NCBI RefSeq assembly: GCF_002995805.1
Contig: NZ_PVXL01000078.1
Location: forward strand, 1-64,000
Source of the DNA: Neomoorella stamsii
GTDB taxonomy: Bacteria; Bacillota; DSM-521; Neomoorellales; Neomoorellaceae
Length of the DNA: 64,000 nt
Reading direction: 5' to 3'
This document shows, piece after piece, positions 7,335-17,500 of this stretch. The notes under the pieces are model-generated. The model was not told where the DNA came from. It made no database searches and saw only the letters and a list, made by a program, of their open reading frames with translations. The translations under genes and the position numbers were made by a program. Every line of letters starts with the position of its first letter. Position 1 is the stretch's first letter.

Positions 7335-7976
7335 CTAACTACTGGGACTAGCAACTTCCAATGATTTGGCCCATCCTTTCTTGAGAACCGGATCATAGTA
7401 AATAAAGTAAATTTTGAACGGTTGGGGTTGTCCGGAATTGCTTCTTTTTCTAAATGCTAAACTGGTGAAACCTTGTTCAAAAGAGGTTGCATGCAGCACC
7501 CATGCAAAACGTTCTTCACTATTTTTGACCCAGTTGTATTCTGGGTAATCTTTTAAAACATTGTCGATAATATCATAAGGTAAGGATATAACGGTATGCA
7601 GTTTGTTTACACTTTGCATGGTGCCCGCATATGTCCAGTACTCTCTATCAGGAATAATCAGGATATATGGTGGATAATAAAGTTTGTTCTCATCTTCTAG
7701 ACGCTTTTGCGGACGCAGTTCCCAAAAGACCGCTACTTCTATCGCCTGTTTCATTTCGTCCTGATACTCATCATCTGAACGACCGTAGTTTATGAGGCCA
7801 AAATAGGAACGATATTTGCAAACAGAATTAAAGGAATAAACTTTAGCATCGAATAAAATGTCCTCCGGCTGGGGAATGGTATTGGTGGCAGAGCAGCCGC
7901 CTAAGCAGAAAAGGCTTGTTAAAAAAATTGTTGTAACAATAATAACCTGAAGAAACAATAATAAGTTTCTTGGCAT
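7335..7976 (-). CDS. Lipoprotein of unknown function
   Basis: I chose ATG 7976, giving MPRNLLLFLQ; a longer frame starts at 8015 without a ribosome site. The 213-residue product has a lipoprotein signal: hydrophobic VIIVTTIFLTSLF followed by a lipobox ending GGC at about residue 28. The mature part is rich in aromatic residues (PPYILIIPDREYWTYAG, EYNWVKNSEERFAWVLHATS) and matches no family I recognise. It lies between two other exported-protein genes in the sigma-factor block. No ECF box as clear as those of its neighbours precedes it. Confidence 0.65.
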   Translation of the reverse strand: MPRNLLLFLQVIIVTTIFLTSLFCLGGCSATNTIPQPEDILFDAKVYSFNSVCKYRSYFGLINYGRSDDEYQDEMKQAIEVAVFWELRPQKRLEDENKLYYPPYILIIPDREYWTYAGTMQSVNKLHTVISLPYDIIDNVLKDYPEYNWVKNSEERFAWVLHATSFEQGFTSLAFRKRSNSGQPQPFKIYFIYYDPVLKKGWAKSLEVASPSS

Positions 7977-8040
7977 ATTATATTTCTTTCCCTCCCACAG
8001 CAAAGCGAGCCACATTAGCTCAACTTATGATAATAAATAG

Positions 8041-8095
8041 CAAGTGGTAACCCCTAGTTAAAGCCTTTACCTTTATTTAAACTGGGGTTACCACT
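8041..8095 (-). terminator. Large inverted repeat, probable terminator of the 279-residue gene
   Basis: AGTGGTAACCCC and GGGGTTACCACT form a 12-bp stem with a loop of about 30 bases. It lies between the stop at 8140 and the next gene's start, and the minus-strand sequence after it is T-rich (TGCTATTTATT). Confidence 0.6.
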
Positions 8096-8139
8096 AGCTT
8101 AGATAATTAAATTATTTTTCATTCTTTTTAAAGTCAGAA

Positions 8140-8979
8140 TTAATACGGTGTAAATACATAGGCATATGGTGCAACTGCATTCCATCTATTTTCTAGCTTA
8201 TTAAATTGCCAACTAATGCCGATATATGAAATTCCTGTTATAGAAACAGAGGTTGTCTCCCAAGTGTGAGCCATTTCTTGCCAAACTGACATCTCTTGAC
8301 CCGGTTCCTGAGGAGTAAAGTAAATCCCCAGATAGCCTGAATCCCAGTTATAATCGTAGGTTCCATCAGACATTTTGTAACCATAATCTTGTTTAGTATA
8401 ACCAACACCGTATGAACTGCTTTTACTAGGTGTGCTGTAAGATGTACGGTTAGCGTGTGTGTCATATACATCGAAGGTCTGTGTAACCCTATTTATACCA
8501 CGCGAAAAAGCAATCCCAAAACCATCATATCCCCCAATATTCACTCCAACCCCTGGCTGTGCAGGCCAAGGGTTTGGGAAATCTGACTGCCAGTATGCAG
8601 GATCTTTCCAAAAGAAATGTACACCAGCATACCAATAACCTGTCTCAGTATCTTTTAGAGCAAAGGCCGTTGGAAGCCATATAGCATAGTCAGGATTACT
8701 TTGAATTGTAATTTCATCACCATTATTATTCCTGATATATCCCTTTGCGGGAAAAACACCTATTTTTGCTAGTTTGTTCAGCGCATCTACATGAGTAATT
8801 TCTTTCTCATGCACTTTACGCATGACACTGTGGATTTGTTGGAACCGGGCCTCTAATTCCTCCTGTGTAAAATCCTTATCTAATTTAGGCTTAGAAGATT
8901 CATTCGAGGCAACGGCCAGTGTAGGCATTAGAAGCAATAAACAAGTTAAAAGTGTTACCACTCTAAAGAGTCGTTTCAT
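8140..8979 (-). CDS. Exported protein of unknown function, 279 residues
   Basis: The signal peptide covers residues 1-24 (MKRLFRVV, then LLTCLLLLMPTLAVAS). A helical region follows at 38-75 (TQEELEARFQQIHSVMRKVHEKE). From about 80 on it is glycine-, tyrosine- and tryptophan-rich, with repeated aromatic strands (GYWYAGVHFFWKDPAYW, YNWDSGYLGIYFTP), suggesting a beta-sandwich or barrel outside the membrane. No catalytic motif is recognisable. A promoter like that of the 6645-7109 gene lies about 225 bases upstream. Confidence 0.65.
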   Translation of the reverse strand: MKRLFRVVTLLTCLLLLMPTLAVASNESSKPKLDKDFTQEELEARFQQIHSVMRKVHEKEITHVDALNKLAKIGVFPAKGYIRNNNGDEITIQSNPDYAIWLPTAFALKDTETGYWYAGVHFFWKDPAYWQSDFPNPWPAQPGVGVNIGGYDGFGIAFSRGINRVTQTFDVYDTHANRTSYSTPSKSSSYGVGYTKQDYGYKMSDGTYDYNWDSGYLGIYFTPQEPGQEMSVWQEMAHTWETTSVSITGISYIGISWQFNKLENRWNAVAPYAYVFTPY

Positions 8980-9376
8980 TACCTTATACCCCCGTTTTAA
9001 ATTATAGAGTCTTCTGGACCAACACCAATGAGATGTTCTTACCTCTTTCTAGTACGATAACGGTCAGAGGATTCTTCCTCCCAATACATGCTCCCACACT
9101 ACCATTGATTAACTTAATATTGGCTTAACCATGCCCTTCAATCAATTCTGAACAACCTTCTGGCACCTCCCTTCCGACCGATAAGTTGTCCCCCTTCTAT
9201 AAATTAAGATAAAAATTAAGGCCTGTTGGTTCCCATAAAAATATTATTTTTTAGTTCCCGCCTCTGGCTCCGCTGCAAAATATCAGGTTGAAACCGGACT
9301 GGCTTTGGCTGGAGTAGTTAGAAAAAGTTATTGAAGTCCTCAAGATCTTAGCGGTTTTTTGCGACATAGAAGGAGC
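8980..9376 (-). promoter_or_regulatory. Long leader with ECF-type promoter
   Basis: The gap holds, on the minus strand, GGGAACC (9228-9234) followed after 17 bases by ATCTTA. This would give a leader of about 220 bases for the 279-residue gene. I see no further gene or riboswitch in the leader. The segment 9235-9360 is non-coding and ends at the gcvPB terminator repeat. Confidence 0.55.
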
Positions 9377-9378
9377 AA

Positions 9379-9402
9379 AGCCGGCAGCTCCGTGCCTGCC
9401 GG
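9379..9402 (-). terminator. Terminator of the gcv operon
   Basis: GCCGGCAG and CTGCCGGC form a stem with a 7-base loop just after gcvPB; TTTGCTCCTTCT follows on the minus strand. A second copy sits at 4970-4994. Confidence 0.75.
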
Positions 9403-9427
9403 CTTGTTCATCTTTCGCCAGGGACAA

Positions 9428-10885
9428 CTACTTTCCCTGCCAGCGTAAGACCGGGTTCCTGGCGGCGCCGACTTCGTCCAGGCGCCGCACCGGGGTGTTA
9501 TGGGGCGCGCTGTGGAGGAGGTCCGGATTGGCGACTGCCTCTTTGCTGATAGCTATCAAAGCATCGCAGAAGGCATCCAGGGTTTCCTTGGGTTCTGTTT
9601 CCGTGGGCTCAATCATCATGGCCTCCGGAACAATCAAGGGGAAGTAGATGGTCGGCGCGTGGAAGCCGTAGTCCAGGAGGCGTTTGGCGATATCCAGGGT
9701 ATGAACGCCGGCGTCATTAACCTTTTTGAGCGGGGCGATGACAAACTCATGCTTGCACACCCGGTCGAAGGGCACCTTGAAGTATGGCCTGAGCCGCGCC
9801 AGCATGTAGTTGGCGTTTAAAACGGCCTGCTCGCTGGCTTCCTTTAGGCCGGGAGCTCCCAGGGTACGGATATAGGTGTAGGCCTTGATCAAAACGCCGA
9901 AGTTGCCGTAGAAGGAACGTACCTGGCCGATGCTCTGGGGCCGGTCGTAATCCAGGTAATACTGGCCGGCTTCGTTGCAAGCCACCACCGGTACCGGCAG
10001 GAAGGGCGCCAGGTGCTTTTTCACCCCCACCGGGCCGCTACCGGGTCCGCCGCCCCCGTGGGGGGTGGAGAAGGTCTTGTGGAGGTTCAAGTGCACCACA
10101 TCAAAGCCCATATCCCCCGGCCGGGTAATACCCATAATGGCGTTCAGGTTGGCGCCGTCATAATAGAGGAGCCCGCCGGCCGCGTGGACCAGGGCGGCCA
10201 TGGCTTCAATATCGCTTTCAAAAAGGCCCAAAGTGTTGGGATTGGTCAGCATAAGGGCCGCCGTCCGGGGGCCGACGGCCGCCTGCAGGGCTTCCAGGTC
10301 TACCAGGCCCCGCTCGTCCGATGGTATCTGGACTACTTCCAGGCCGGCCATGGCGGCGCTGGCTGGATTGGTCCCATGGGCGGAATCCGGTACCAGCACC
10401 TGGCGGCGTTCCAGATCGCCGCGGCTCTGATGATAGGCGGCAATAATGGCCAGGCCGGTATACTCGCCGTGGGCCCCGGCGGCCGGCTGCAGGGTAACGG
10501 CGTCCATACCGGTGATTTCCGCGAGATACTCCTGCAGGTTGTACATGAGTTCCAGGGCGCCCTGGGCCGCCTCAACCGGCACCAGGGGGTGCAGGCTGGT
10601 GAACCCGGGTAAACTGGCGGCCGCTTCATTGACCTTGGGGTTGTATTTCATAGTGCAGGAGCCCAGGGGGTAAAAGCCGGTATCCACCCCATAGTTCATG
10701 CTCGACAGGTGGGTAAAATGGCGGACGACTTCCACTTCGCCCAGCTCCGGCAGGGCGGCATCAGCCCGGCGGCGGGCCGCTTCCGGGAGGTAATCTTCTA
10801 CCTTCCCCGGCACGTCGCACTCCGGCAGGGTATAACCCCGCCGGCCCGGAGCCCCCAGTTCAAAAAGTAACGGTTCCGTCCTCAT
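9428..10885 (-). CDS. gcvPB: Glycine dehydrogenase (decarboxylating), subunit 2
   Basis: The 485-residue PLP-bearing half of the two-subunit P protein. The Schiff-base lysine is Lys270 in [18 protein letters not shown], and the N-terminal segment [18 protein letters not shown] is typical of the family. With GcvPA it decarboxylates glycine and hands the aminomethyl group to lipoyl-GcvH. The start overlaps the end of gcvPA by 4 bases. It is the last gene of the operon. Its last codons and terminator are duplicated at 4967-5099, but this copy is intact. Confidence 0.97.
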   Translation of the reverse strand: MRTEPLLFELGAPGRRGYTLPECDVPGKVEDYLPEAARRRADAALPELGEVEVVRHFTHLSSMNYGVDTGFYPLGSCTMKYNPKVNEAAASLPGFTSLHPLVPVEAAQGALELMYNLQEYLAEITGMDAVTLQPAAGAHGEYTGLAIIAAYHQSRGDLERRQVLVPDSAHGTNPASAAMAGLEVVQIPSDERGLVDLEALQAAVGPRTAALMLTNPNTLGLFESDIEAMAALVHAAGGLLYYDGANLNAIMGITRPGDMGFDVVHLNLHKTFSTPHGGGGPGSGPVGVKKHLAPFLPVPVVACNEAGQYYLDYDRPQSIGQVRSFYGNFGVLIKAYTYIRTLGAPGLKEASEQAVLNANYMLARLRPYFKVPFDRVCKHEFVIAPLKKVNDAGVHTLDIAKRLLDYGFHAPTIYFPLIVPEAMMIEPTETEPKETLDAFCDALIAISKEAVANPDLLHSAPHNTPVRRLDEVGAARNPVLRWQGK

Positions 10886-12216
10886 GCCAGTATCCCTCCC
10901 ATGGCCGCTACCAAAGCGTCAATTTCGGCCCTGGTCCGCACTTCCGTGACGGTAAAAAGCATGGCGCCTTTGATTTCCGGGTAATAAGGACTTAAGTCAA
11001 AACCGGCGGCAAAACCCTGATCCGCCAGGCCCCGGGCCACATCCCCTGGCCCCAGTTTCGTCTTCAGGACAAACTCGCAGAAGAAGGGGCCATGAAAGAC
11101 CGGCGTCACCCCGGGCAGGGCGGCCAGCCTGTCGTAGGCGTAGTGGGCCTTCAGCAGGCACTGGCGGGCCACTTGCTTCAGGCCCTCCTTACCCAGGGCC
11201 GCGAGATATATGGTGGCTGCCAGGGCGCAGAGGGCTTCATTGGAGCAGATGTTGGAAGTAGCTTTCTCGCGGCGGATATGCTGCTCCCGGGCCTGGAGGG
11301 TCAGGACAAAGGCCCGTTTGCCTTCGACATCCGTGGTCTGGCCGACGATGCGGCCCGGCAGCCGCCGTACCAGCTTCTCCCGGGCGACGATAAAGCCCAG
11401 GTAAGGGCCGCCGAAGTTCAGGGGATTACCCAGGCCCTGGCCCTCGCCCACGGCCAGGTCGGCGCCGTATTCCCCCGGTGCCGCCAGCAGCCCCAGGGAA
11501 ATGGGATCCACGACGGCAATGCTTAAAGCCCCGGCCTGATGGGCCAGTTCCGTTGCCGCGGCCATGGGTTCAATTTGACCAAAGAAATTGGGATTCTGCA
11601 GGACAACCCCGGCAACGTCCTTCCCGGCCATTTTTTCCAGGGCAGCCAGGTCCGTCCGGCCATCGGCCAGGGGTATCTCTATAAGCTCTACTCCCTGGCC
11701 TTTGGTATAGGTGGCCAGGACGGCCCGGTACTGGGGATTGACGGCCCGGGAAACTAAAATCTTCTGGCGCCGGGTGGCGTTGCAGGCCACCAGGGCTGCC
11801 TCGGCTGTGGCCGTAGCCCCGTCGTAATGGGACGCCGTGGCTACATCCAGGCCCGTCAGCTCGCACATTAATGATTGAAATTCAAAAATGGCCTGTAAAG
11901 TCCCCTGGCTGATCTCCGGCTGGTAGGGCGTGTAGGCGGTATAAAACTCCGACCTGGCCAGGAGGTTGCCAACAACGCTGGGAATGTAGTGCTCATAGGC
12001 ACCGGCGCCCAGGAAGGAGATCAGTCTTTTATTTTTCCCGGCCAGTTCCTCCAGGTGGCGCCAGACCTCGGCTTCCGCCATGGGCCGGGGGAGATTGAGG
12101 TCCCGGCCCAGGCGGACAGTCGCCGGTATGTCGTTAAAAAGCTCTTCCATCCGGTTGGCCCCGCAGGCCGCCAGCATCTGCTGCCGTTCCGCTGCCGTGG
12201 TGGGAATGTACGTCAT
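10882..12216 (-). CDS. gcvPA: Glycine dehydrogenase (decarboxylating), subunit 1
   Basis: A 444-residue protein of normal length for the N-terminal half of the P protein. Typical segments include [15 protein letters not shown] (about 69-83), [15 protein letters not shown], and [33 protein letters not shown] written here only as a landmark region near residues 290-320. It assembles with GcvPB as an alpha2-beta2 enzyme. It follows gcvH by 4 bases and overlaps gcvPB, so the four genes are one transcription unit under the glycine riboswitch. Confidence 0.96.
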   Translation of the reverse strand: MTYIPTTAAERQQMLAACGANRMEELFNDIPATVRLGRDLNLPRPMAEAEVWRHLEELAGKNKRLISFLGAGAYEHYIPSVVGNLLARSEFYTAYTPYQPEISQGTLQAIFEFQSLMCELTGLDVATASHYDGATATAEAALVACNATRRQKILVSRAVNPQYRAVLATYTKGQGVELIEIPLADGRTDLAALEKMAGKDVAGVVLQNPNFFGQIEPMAAATELAHQAGALSIAVVDPISLGLLAAPGEYGADLAVGEGQGLGNPLNFGGPYLGFIVAREKLVRRLPGRIVGQTTDVEGKRAFVLTLQAREQHIRREKATSNICSNEALCALAATIYLAALGKEGLKQVARQCLLKAHYAYDRLAALPGVTPVFHGPFFCEFVLKTKLGPGDVARGLADQGFAAGFDLSPYYPEIKGAMLFTVTEVRTRAEIDALVAAMGGILA

Positions 12217-12220
12217 CCCC

Positions 12221-12613
12221 CTACTCCCCCTTCTCCTCCTTCACCAGTTGCCGGTAAGCACCGGCATCCATCAGGTTTTCCACTTCAGCCGGGTCATTCA
12301 TTTCCAGCTCAATCATCCAGCCCTTGCCGTAAGGGTCGGCGTTGATGTCCTGGGGTGAATCCAGGAGGGCTTCATTGACGGCGACGACTTTACCGCCTAC
12401 CGGTGCGTAGACATCGGAGGCCGACTTGACGGACTCGACGACGCCAAAGCTGTCACCGGCAGCCAGCTCGTCGCCTACCTGGGGTAACTCGACAAAGACG
12501 ATATCTCCCAAAGATTCCTGGGCGTAGTCGGTAATGCCGATGCGGGCGCGGTTGCCCTCAACTTCCACCCATTCATGATCCTTACTGTAATACAGGTTAG
12601 CAGGGAATTCCAT
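12221..12613 (-). CDS. gcvH: Glycine cleavage system H protein
   Basis: A 130-residue lipoyl carrier. The lipoylated lysine is Lys63 in the [15 protein letters not shown] motif. It carries the aminomethyl group from the P protein to GcvT and may serve as the hub for lipoate assembly with LipM (gene at 2414-3235). The gene lies between gcvT and gcvPA with short gaps. Confidence 0.97.
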   Translation of the reverse strand: MEFPANLYYSKDHEWVEVEGNRARIGITDYAQESLGDIVFVELPQVGDELAAGDSFGVVESVKSASDVYAPVGGKVVAVNEALLDSPQDINADPYGKGWMIELEMNDPAEVENLMDAGAYRQLVKEEKGE

Positions 12614-12630
12614 GTTCCCATTCCTCCTTC

Positions 12631-13731
12631 TTACTTTTTGGTCCGGCGGTAGAAGGGGAGATCCACCACCACGGCGCGGTGCAGGCGGCCGCGGATGCTC
12701 ACCTCTACTTCGGCGCCGGCGCTAACAGTTCCTGCCGCCACCAGGGCCAGGGCAATATTTTTCCCTAAAGTTGGGGCATAGGAACCGGAAGTAACATAAC
12801 CAATTTCCCGGCCACCTGCCAGGACGGGGTACTCCGGCCGGGGGATGCCCCGGTCAACCATGGCCAGGCCCACCAGCCGGCGTTTTAGGCCGGCTTCTTT
12901 TTGCGCCGCCAGGGCTGCCCGGCCGTTGAATTCACCCTTCGCCAGGCAGACGAAGCGGCCCAGGCCCGCCTCCAGGGGGCTGATGGCCGGGCCCAGCTCA
13001 TGGCCGTAAAGGGGCAGGGCTGCTTCGAGGCGCAGGGTATCCCGGGCCCCCAGCCCGGCTGGCACCAGGCCCGCTTTTTGGCCTGCGGCCAGGAGCCGGC
13101 GCCAGATGGCGGGGGCGTTACCCGCAGCAAAATAGATCTCGAAACCATCTTCCCCCGTATAACCGGTGCGCGAAATCAGGCAATCCACCCCCAGCACCCG
13201 GCCCCTGGTCCAGCGGTAATAGCCCAGGGGAGCAAGTTCCACATCCGTGAGGGGCTGGAGGATGGCCAGGGCCCGGGGACCCTGGAGGGCCAGCTGGGCC
13301 GTGGCCGGGGAAATATTGCTTACCTCCACTTCCAGGCCGGCGGCGTTCTCCCGGATCCAGGCAAAGTCCTTATCAATATTGCCGGCGTTGACTACCAGCA
13401 GGTACCCGCCTTCCCCCCAGGGATAGACCAGGAGGTCGTCGACAACACCGCCGTCCGGGTAACACATGGGACTGTAAATCACCCGGTCGCCAGTAGCCCG
13501 GGCGGCATCGTTGGTGATTAATTTTTGGACCAGGTTAAAGGCATCCGGTCCTTTAATGACAATCTCTCCCATGTGGGAAACATCGAAGAGGCCGGCACAG
13601 TTACGCACCTGCTGGTGTTCTTCGATAATGCCGGTGTATTGGACGGGCATCAGCCAGCCGCCGAATTCGACCATCCTGGCCCCGGCAGCTATATGCTCTT
13701 CATATAGAGGTGTCTTTTTTAACTCCGCCAC
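12631..13731 (-). CDS. gcvT: Aminomethyltransferase (glycine cleavage T protein)
   Basis: A 366-residue protein of normal length. It has the folate-binding GcvT domain ([16 protein letters not shown] near 48-63, LALQGPRA near 147, [14 protein letters not shown] near 190) and the C-terminal barrel ([19 protein letters not shown]). It releases ammonia and forms methylene-tetrahydrofolate, which in an acetogen can enter the methyl branch of the Wood-Ljungdahl pathway. First gene of the operon, directly after the riboswitch. Confidence 0.97.
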   Translation of the reverse strand: MAELKKTPLYEEHIAAGARMVEFGGWLMPVQYTGIIEEHQQVRNCAGLFDVSHMGEIVIKGPDAFNLVQKLITNDAARATGDRVIYSPMCYPDGGVVDDLLVYPWGEGGYLLVVNAGNIDKDFAWIRENAAGLEVEVSNISPATAQLALQGPRALAILQPLTDVELAPLGYYRWTRGRVLGVDCLISRTGYTGEDGFEIYFAAGNAPAIWRRLLAAGQKAGLVPAGLGARDTLRLEAALPLYGHELGPAISPLEAGLGRFVCLAKGEFNGRAALAAQKEAGLKRRLVGLAMVDRGIPRPEYPVLAGGREIGYVTSGSYAPTLGKNIALALVAAGTVSAGAEVEVSIRGRLHRAVVVDLPFYRRTKK

Positions 13732-13771
13732 TTAATCCACCTCGCTTTGTTAGTATGTCTATTATGTCCAA

Positions 13772-13806
13772 ATAAAAAAGCCATCGCCGCATCATGCGGT
13801 GATGGC
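13772..13806 (-). terminator. Riboswitch-controlled terminator before gcvT
   Basis: GCCATCACCGC and GCGGCGATGGC form a strong stem followed by TTTTTTATTT on the minus strand. It follows the second glycine aptamer immediately and would be the expression platform. Confidence 0.85.
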
Positions 13807-13807
13807 C

Positions 13808-14006
13808 TCTGTCCTGGTACCTGAGAGATTAGGCAGCTGCCTGCCTTCCCCTTTGGTGTTCCTTAAAGCCAGGCTTTAAGGAAGCTCTCCAGAGTTGGGT
13901 CCGGGAGCGGTACTTTTGCCTGAGAGGTTCCTTCCCCCGTCACCCGCCCGGGGGAAATTGCTCCTTCGGCGCCCTTGAGGGGGTCTCTTCCACTCCCTTC
14001 ATCCGC
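13808..14006 (-). promoter_or_regulatory. Tandem glycine riboswitch (gcvT motif)
   Basis: Two aptamers are readable on the minus strand. The first has GGAAGAGACC, GCCGAAGGAGC and CCTCTCAGGCAAAAG; the second has CTCTGGAGAGC, ACCAAAGGGGAAGGC and TCTCTCAGGTACC. These are the conserved cores of the class. A terminator follows, and the glycine cleavage genes are downstream, so glycine should switch expression on. Confidence 0.93.
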
Positions 14007-14032
14007 CCGGTATGCAGTTTTATTTTCAAGTT

Positions 14033-14062
14033 ATTATATTCTATTCGTCCTGCAGGTGTAAA
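14033..14062 (-). promoter_or_regulatory. Promoter of the gcv operon
   Basis: On the minus strand TTTACA (14057-14062) and TATAAT (14033-14038) are 18 bases apart, about 25-30 bases before the riboswitch. Confidence 0.65.
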
Positions 14063-14126
14063 TTCCTGCCGCCCGAAAAAATTTTTCAGGTAATTTTTCC
14101 TTGAACTTTATGCTGTCTTGCCTGTG

Positions 14127-14575
14127 CTAATGTTCGCGAAGAGGTAGCTGGCGGAAGGCTTGCTCCACCAGCCTCCGGGCTGTAGGGCAGGCAGCTACCC
14201 CGCCGGTACCGGTTTCCCGTAATGATGCCGGCAGGGCGCGGCCCACCTGGACCATGGCGGCTATTACCTCGTCAAAGGGTAGATAGCACTGGACACCGGC
14301 CAGGGCGATGTCGGCTGCCGCCAGGGCCTGAGCCGCCCCGGTGGCGTTGCGCATGACACAGGGTATCTCCACCAGGCCACCCACCGGGTCACAGACCAGG
14401 CTCATCAGGCTCTGGAGGCTAATTGACCATAACTTACCCCGCGACAATCCTGGTCCCAGAACGGCCGGCTACGGCCTCGGCAGCCCTGGCCAGGGAGCCG
14501 ATGGGGTGGTTTTGCCACCCCTACTAAACCAGCACCGTTCAAGGCGCTGTTGCCCTGAGCATTAAAGGCTTGCCA
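14127..14575 (-). pseudogene. sdaAA: Decayed L-serine dehydratase alpha subunit
   Basis: The 14127-14447 frame encodes a C-terminal SdaAA piece: LVCDPVGGLVEIPCVMRNA, then DEVIAAMVQVGRALP and LRETGTGGVAACPTARR. Upstream, in another frame, lies a match to a middle part of the protein (LARAAEAVAGRSGTRIVAG) followed by a stop. The roughly 100 residues between them, including part of the cluster-binding region, are missing. The gene has thus lost its N-terminal and central parts and is not functional. Serine dehydratase would convert serine, formed from glycine, to pyruvate, so its loss beside the gcv operon is notable. Confidence 0.8.
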
Positions 14576-14583
14576 GGTGTAAT

Positions 14584-17500
14584 TTAAAACAAATACTTAT
14601 ACCCCTTATAAGCAGCCCAAACAAGGTCTAAAATGCCATTTTCTAAATCAGCATCAGCCCTGCCAGAGGCATCAAACATTACCTTCAATACCCTGCCGCC
14701 AACCCGGAGCTTAAAGACAGGTTCCTCCCCGCCTGCTAACAAGAGGAAACCGTTGTTCTGGCTGTTCGTAAAATCTTCTTCCCTCCAGAAAAGAGTTAAT
14801 TTATCTTTATATGGAGCGCCGTCATAGGGGCAGAATGTCGCGCAGTTGCCGCATTCATTGCACATGCCGTCCACATGAATGATCTGGTTTGAATTCCTGT
14901 AAACACCATGAGCGGTTTTAACGGCAACGTTGGCCCTGTTGGGGCAGACTTCCACACAAATATTGCAGGCAAAACTGCACTCCAGGCAGCGCCCAGGTTC
15001 TTCTCGTAAGTCCTGGCCGGGGGATTGCAGGATTCCTTTTTTCCACTTGATCTCCTGCAGCCTCTTTCCCTCGTCAAAAGATGGCCTGAGGCCGGCGTCC
15101 TGCAAGCCGCCTTCCCTGGCAAGAATGGCCCCGGCAACCTTACGGCCATCGGCAATAGCCTCCACTATTGTGCCCGGACCGCGCAGGGCATCGCCGCCGA
15201 GAAAAACATTTTCAACATTTGTTTCATTGGTAGCGGGATTAATGGCAATTTCCCCTTGCGCGTTAACCTCTATACCGTTCTTCTGCAGAATACTATAGTC
15301 CACACCCTGGCCGATGGCAGAGATAACGGCATCAACTTCCATATTTTCAAATTCACCCTCTAGAGGAACTACACCCATCCTTCCTGAGGCATCCGGTTCG
15401 CTAAGTTTCATCTTTTGACACTGCAGTACACCTTCCGACCAGGAGTACGGGGACAAAAGCTCCTTCAAAATTATGCCCTCCGCCAGGGCAGCTTTGAGCT
15501 CTTCCCTGCTCGCCGGCATATACTCTTTCGTTCTCCTGTAGACTATATAAACTCTTTCTACGCCTTCCACCCTCAGGGCCGCCCTCGCGGCATCCATAGC
15601 CACGTCCCCTCCGCCGATGACGGCCACCTTTTTCCCCAGCTGCACAGTCTTCCTGCCCGCTTTAAACTTCTCCAGGAATTCAATAGCGCTCACTACTTTT
15701 TCTGCGCCGCTCTTTAGATCCAGGGCTTTAGCTTCTCCCGCCCCTATCGCCAGGTACACGTATTTATAGCCGTCCCTTTTTAGCTGCTCGACGGAAAAGT
15801 CCGGATCGGCGCCCAGCTTAAATTCGACGCCCGTCCCCTTAATCAGCTCCAGATCGTTTGCAATTGCTTCCCTTGCCATCCGGAAAGGCGGGATAATATA
15901 CTCGACGGTACCACCGGGCTTTTCCCTTTGGTCAAAGATGGTGACACCCATGCCGGCCTTTGCTAGAAAATAACCCGCAGCCAGGCCCGAAGGACCAGCC
16001 CCGATAATTGCCACCCTGGGTGTTTTTCTCGCGGTCGCCTGCCCATCTCTTTGCTCATGAGGCCGGCAGCCGTTTTCGGCAGCCACCTTCTTTATGGCGC
16101 GAATGAGAACCGGCTCATCATAGTCCAGGCGTGTGCACTTGGCGGCGCAGTGCTGGGTACAAATCGTTCCCGTGATAAAGGGCAGCGGGTTTTTTTCAAT
16201 TATAAGTTCATACGCCTCGCGATACCTTTTCTCTCCCACCAGCCTGATATACTCCGGGATGTCCTGGCCAATAGGGCAGCCAACGGTACACGGCGCTATA
16301 AAGCAATCCGTTAAGGGTAATTTCTTGACTAACTTCCGGCTCCTGACCCCTCTTTTTTCCTTCAGGTAATCGGGAGCTTTAAAGGCGCCGGCCGCAAGTT
16401 CGGCGAGCTTTTCCACATCTACAGTATCTGTTGCCCTGTCCTGCAGGTGAGATTCCAGTTCCCCGGCAATTTGCTGCAACCTTAGATAGCCTCCAGGCTT
16501 TAAGAGCGTCGTTGCTACGGTAATGGGCCATATTCCCGTTGCGAAGATGCGAACAATGTTAAAAGCATCTCCTCCTCCGGCGTAGGAAATTTTCAGCCGG
16601 CCGGCAAATTCCGCAGCCAGCCTGGAGGCAAGATTAATGGTCAACGGGTACAGGGCCCGGCCTGAGAGATACATTTCTTCGCCCGGCAATTCGCCTTTTG
16701 TGTTTTTTACCGGCAGGGTATTGGAAAGTTTTACGCCAAAACCCCTTTCCTGTTCCTGAGCAAACCCTTGCAGCCTCTTTAATAAGGCGAGGCCATCTTC
16801 ATATTGCAGGTCGTGGCTAAAAGACTCCTCTTGCAGGCGGATGTAATTATAACCCATCCTGGCCAGGGCATCTTTTACAAATTCATAGCCCAGCAGGGTC
16901 GGATTCAGCTTGACAAAAGTATGCAGTTTTTTCTCAGCCAGGAGATACCGGCAAATGGTTTCTATTTCTGCCGGCGGGCAACCGTGCATAGTCGAAAGGG
17001 TGACGGAATTACATATGTTTGGTGAGATACTGTCGATAAATCCTTCATCCACCGCCGCAAACCTTTCAATTTCTTCCTTTAGCACCGTCTTGCATTCCTG
17101 GAATATCGCGGTATTTGAGGCGTCCTTGAGCCCCTCTATGAATTGATCAACTTTGGGAGATTTTATCCCCTTTAAGTCATAGCCAACGCTCATATTGAAA
17201 ATGAAGCCCCGCTGGTCCGAACCCCACAGTTCCTTTTGCAAAATGTGCAGCAAAAACCATGCCTTGACATACTCTTCCAGGGCTTCCTCAATGGCCAGTT
17301 CGGTTGACCATTCCACATTATAACATTCATCCGCTGCGTCGATACATGGCTTCGGAATGTCCAATTGGTCAAGCACCTGCACCGTCTTCAGCTCAAAAAA
17401 CCTGCCGCCGGATAGAAAAGCAGCGACTATATTCTGTGCCAGCTGCGTATGGGGACCGGCAGCCGGTCCAATGACGTTCTCCAGGTATTCTCCAAATAAT

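Noticed and set aside
12885-13521. Long frames opposite the gcv genes
   Set aside because: Shadows of GC-rich coding sequence in other frames.
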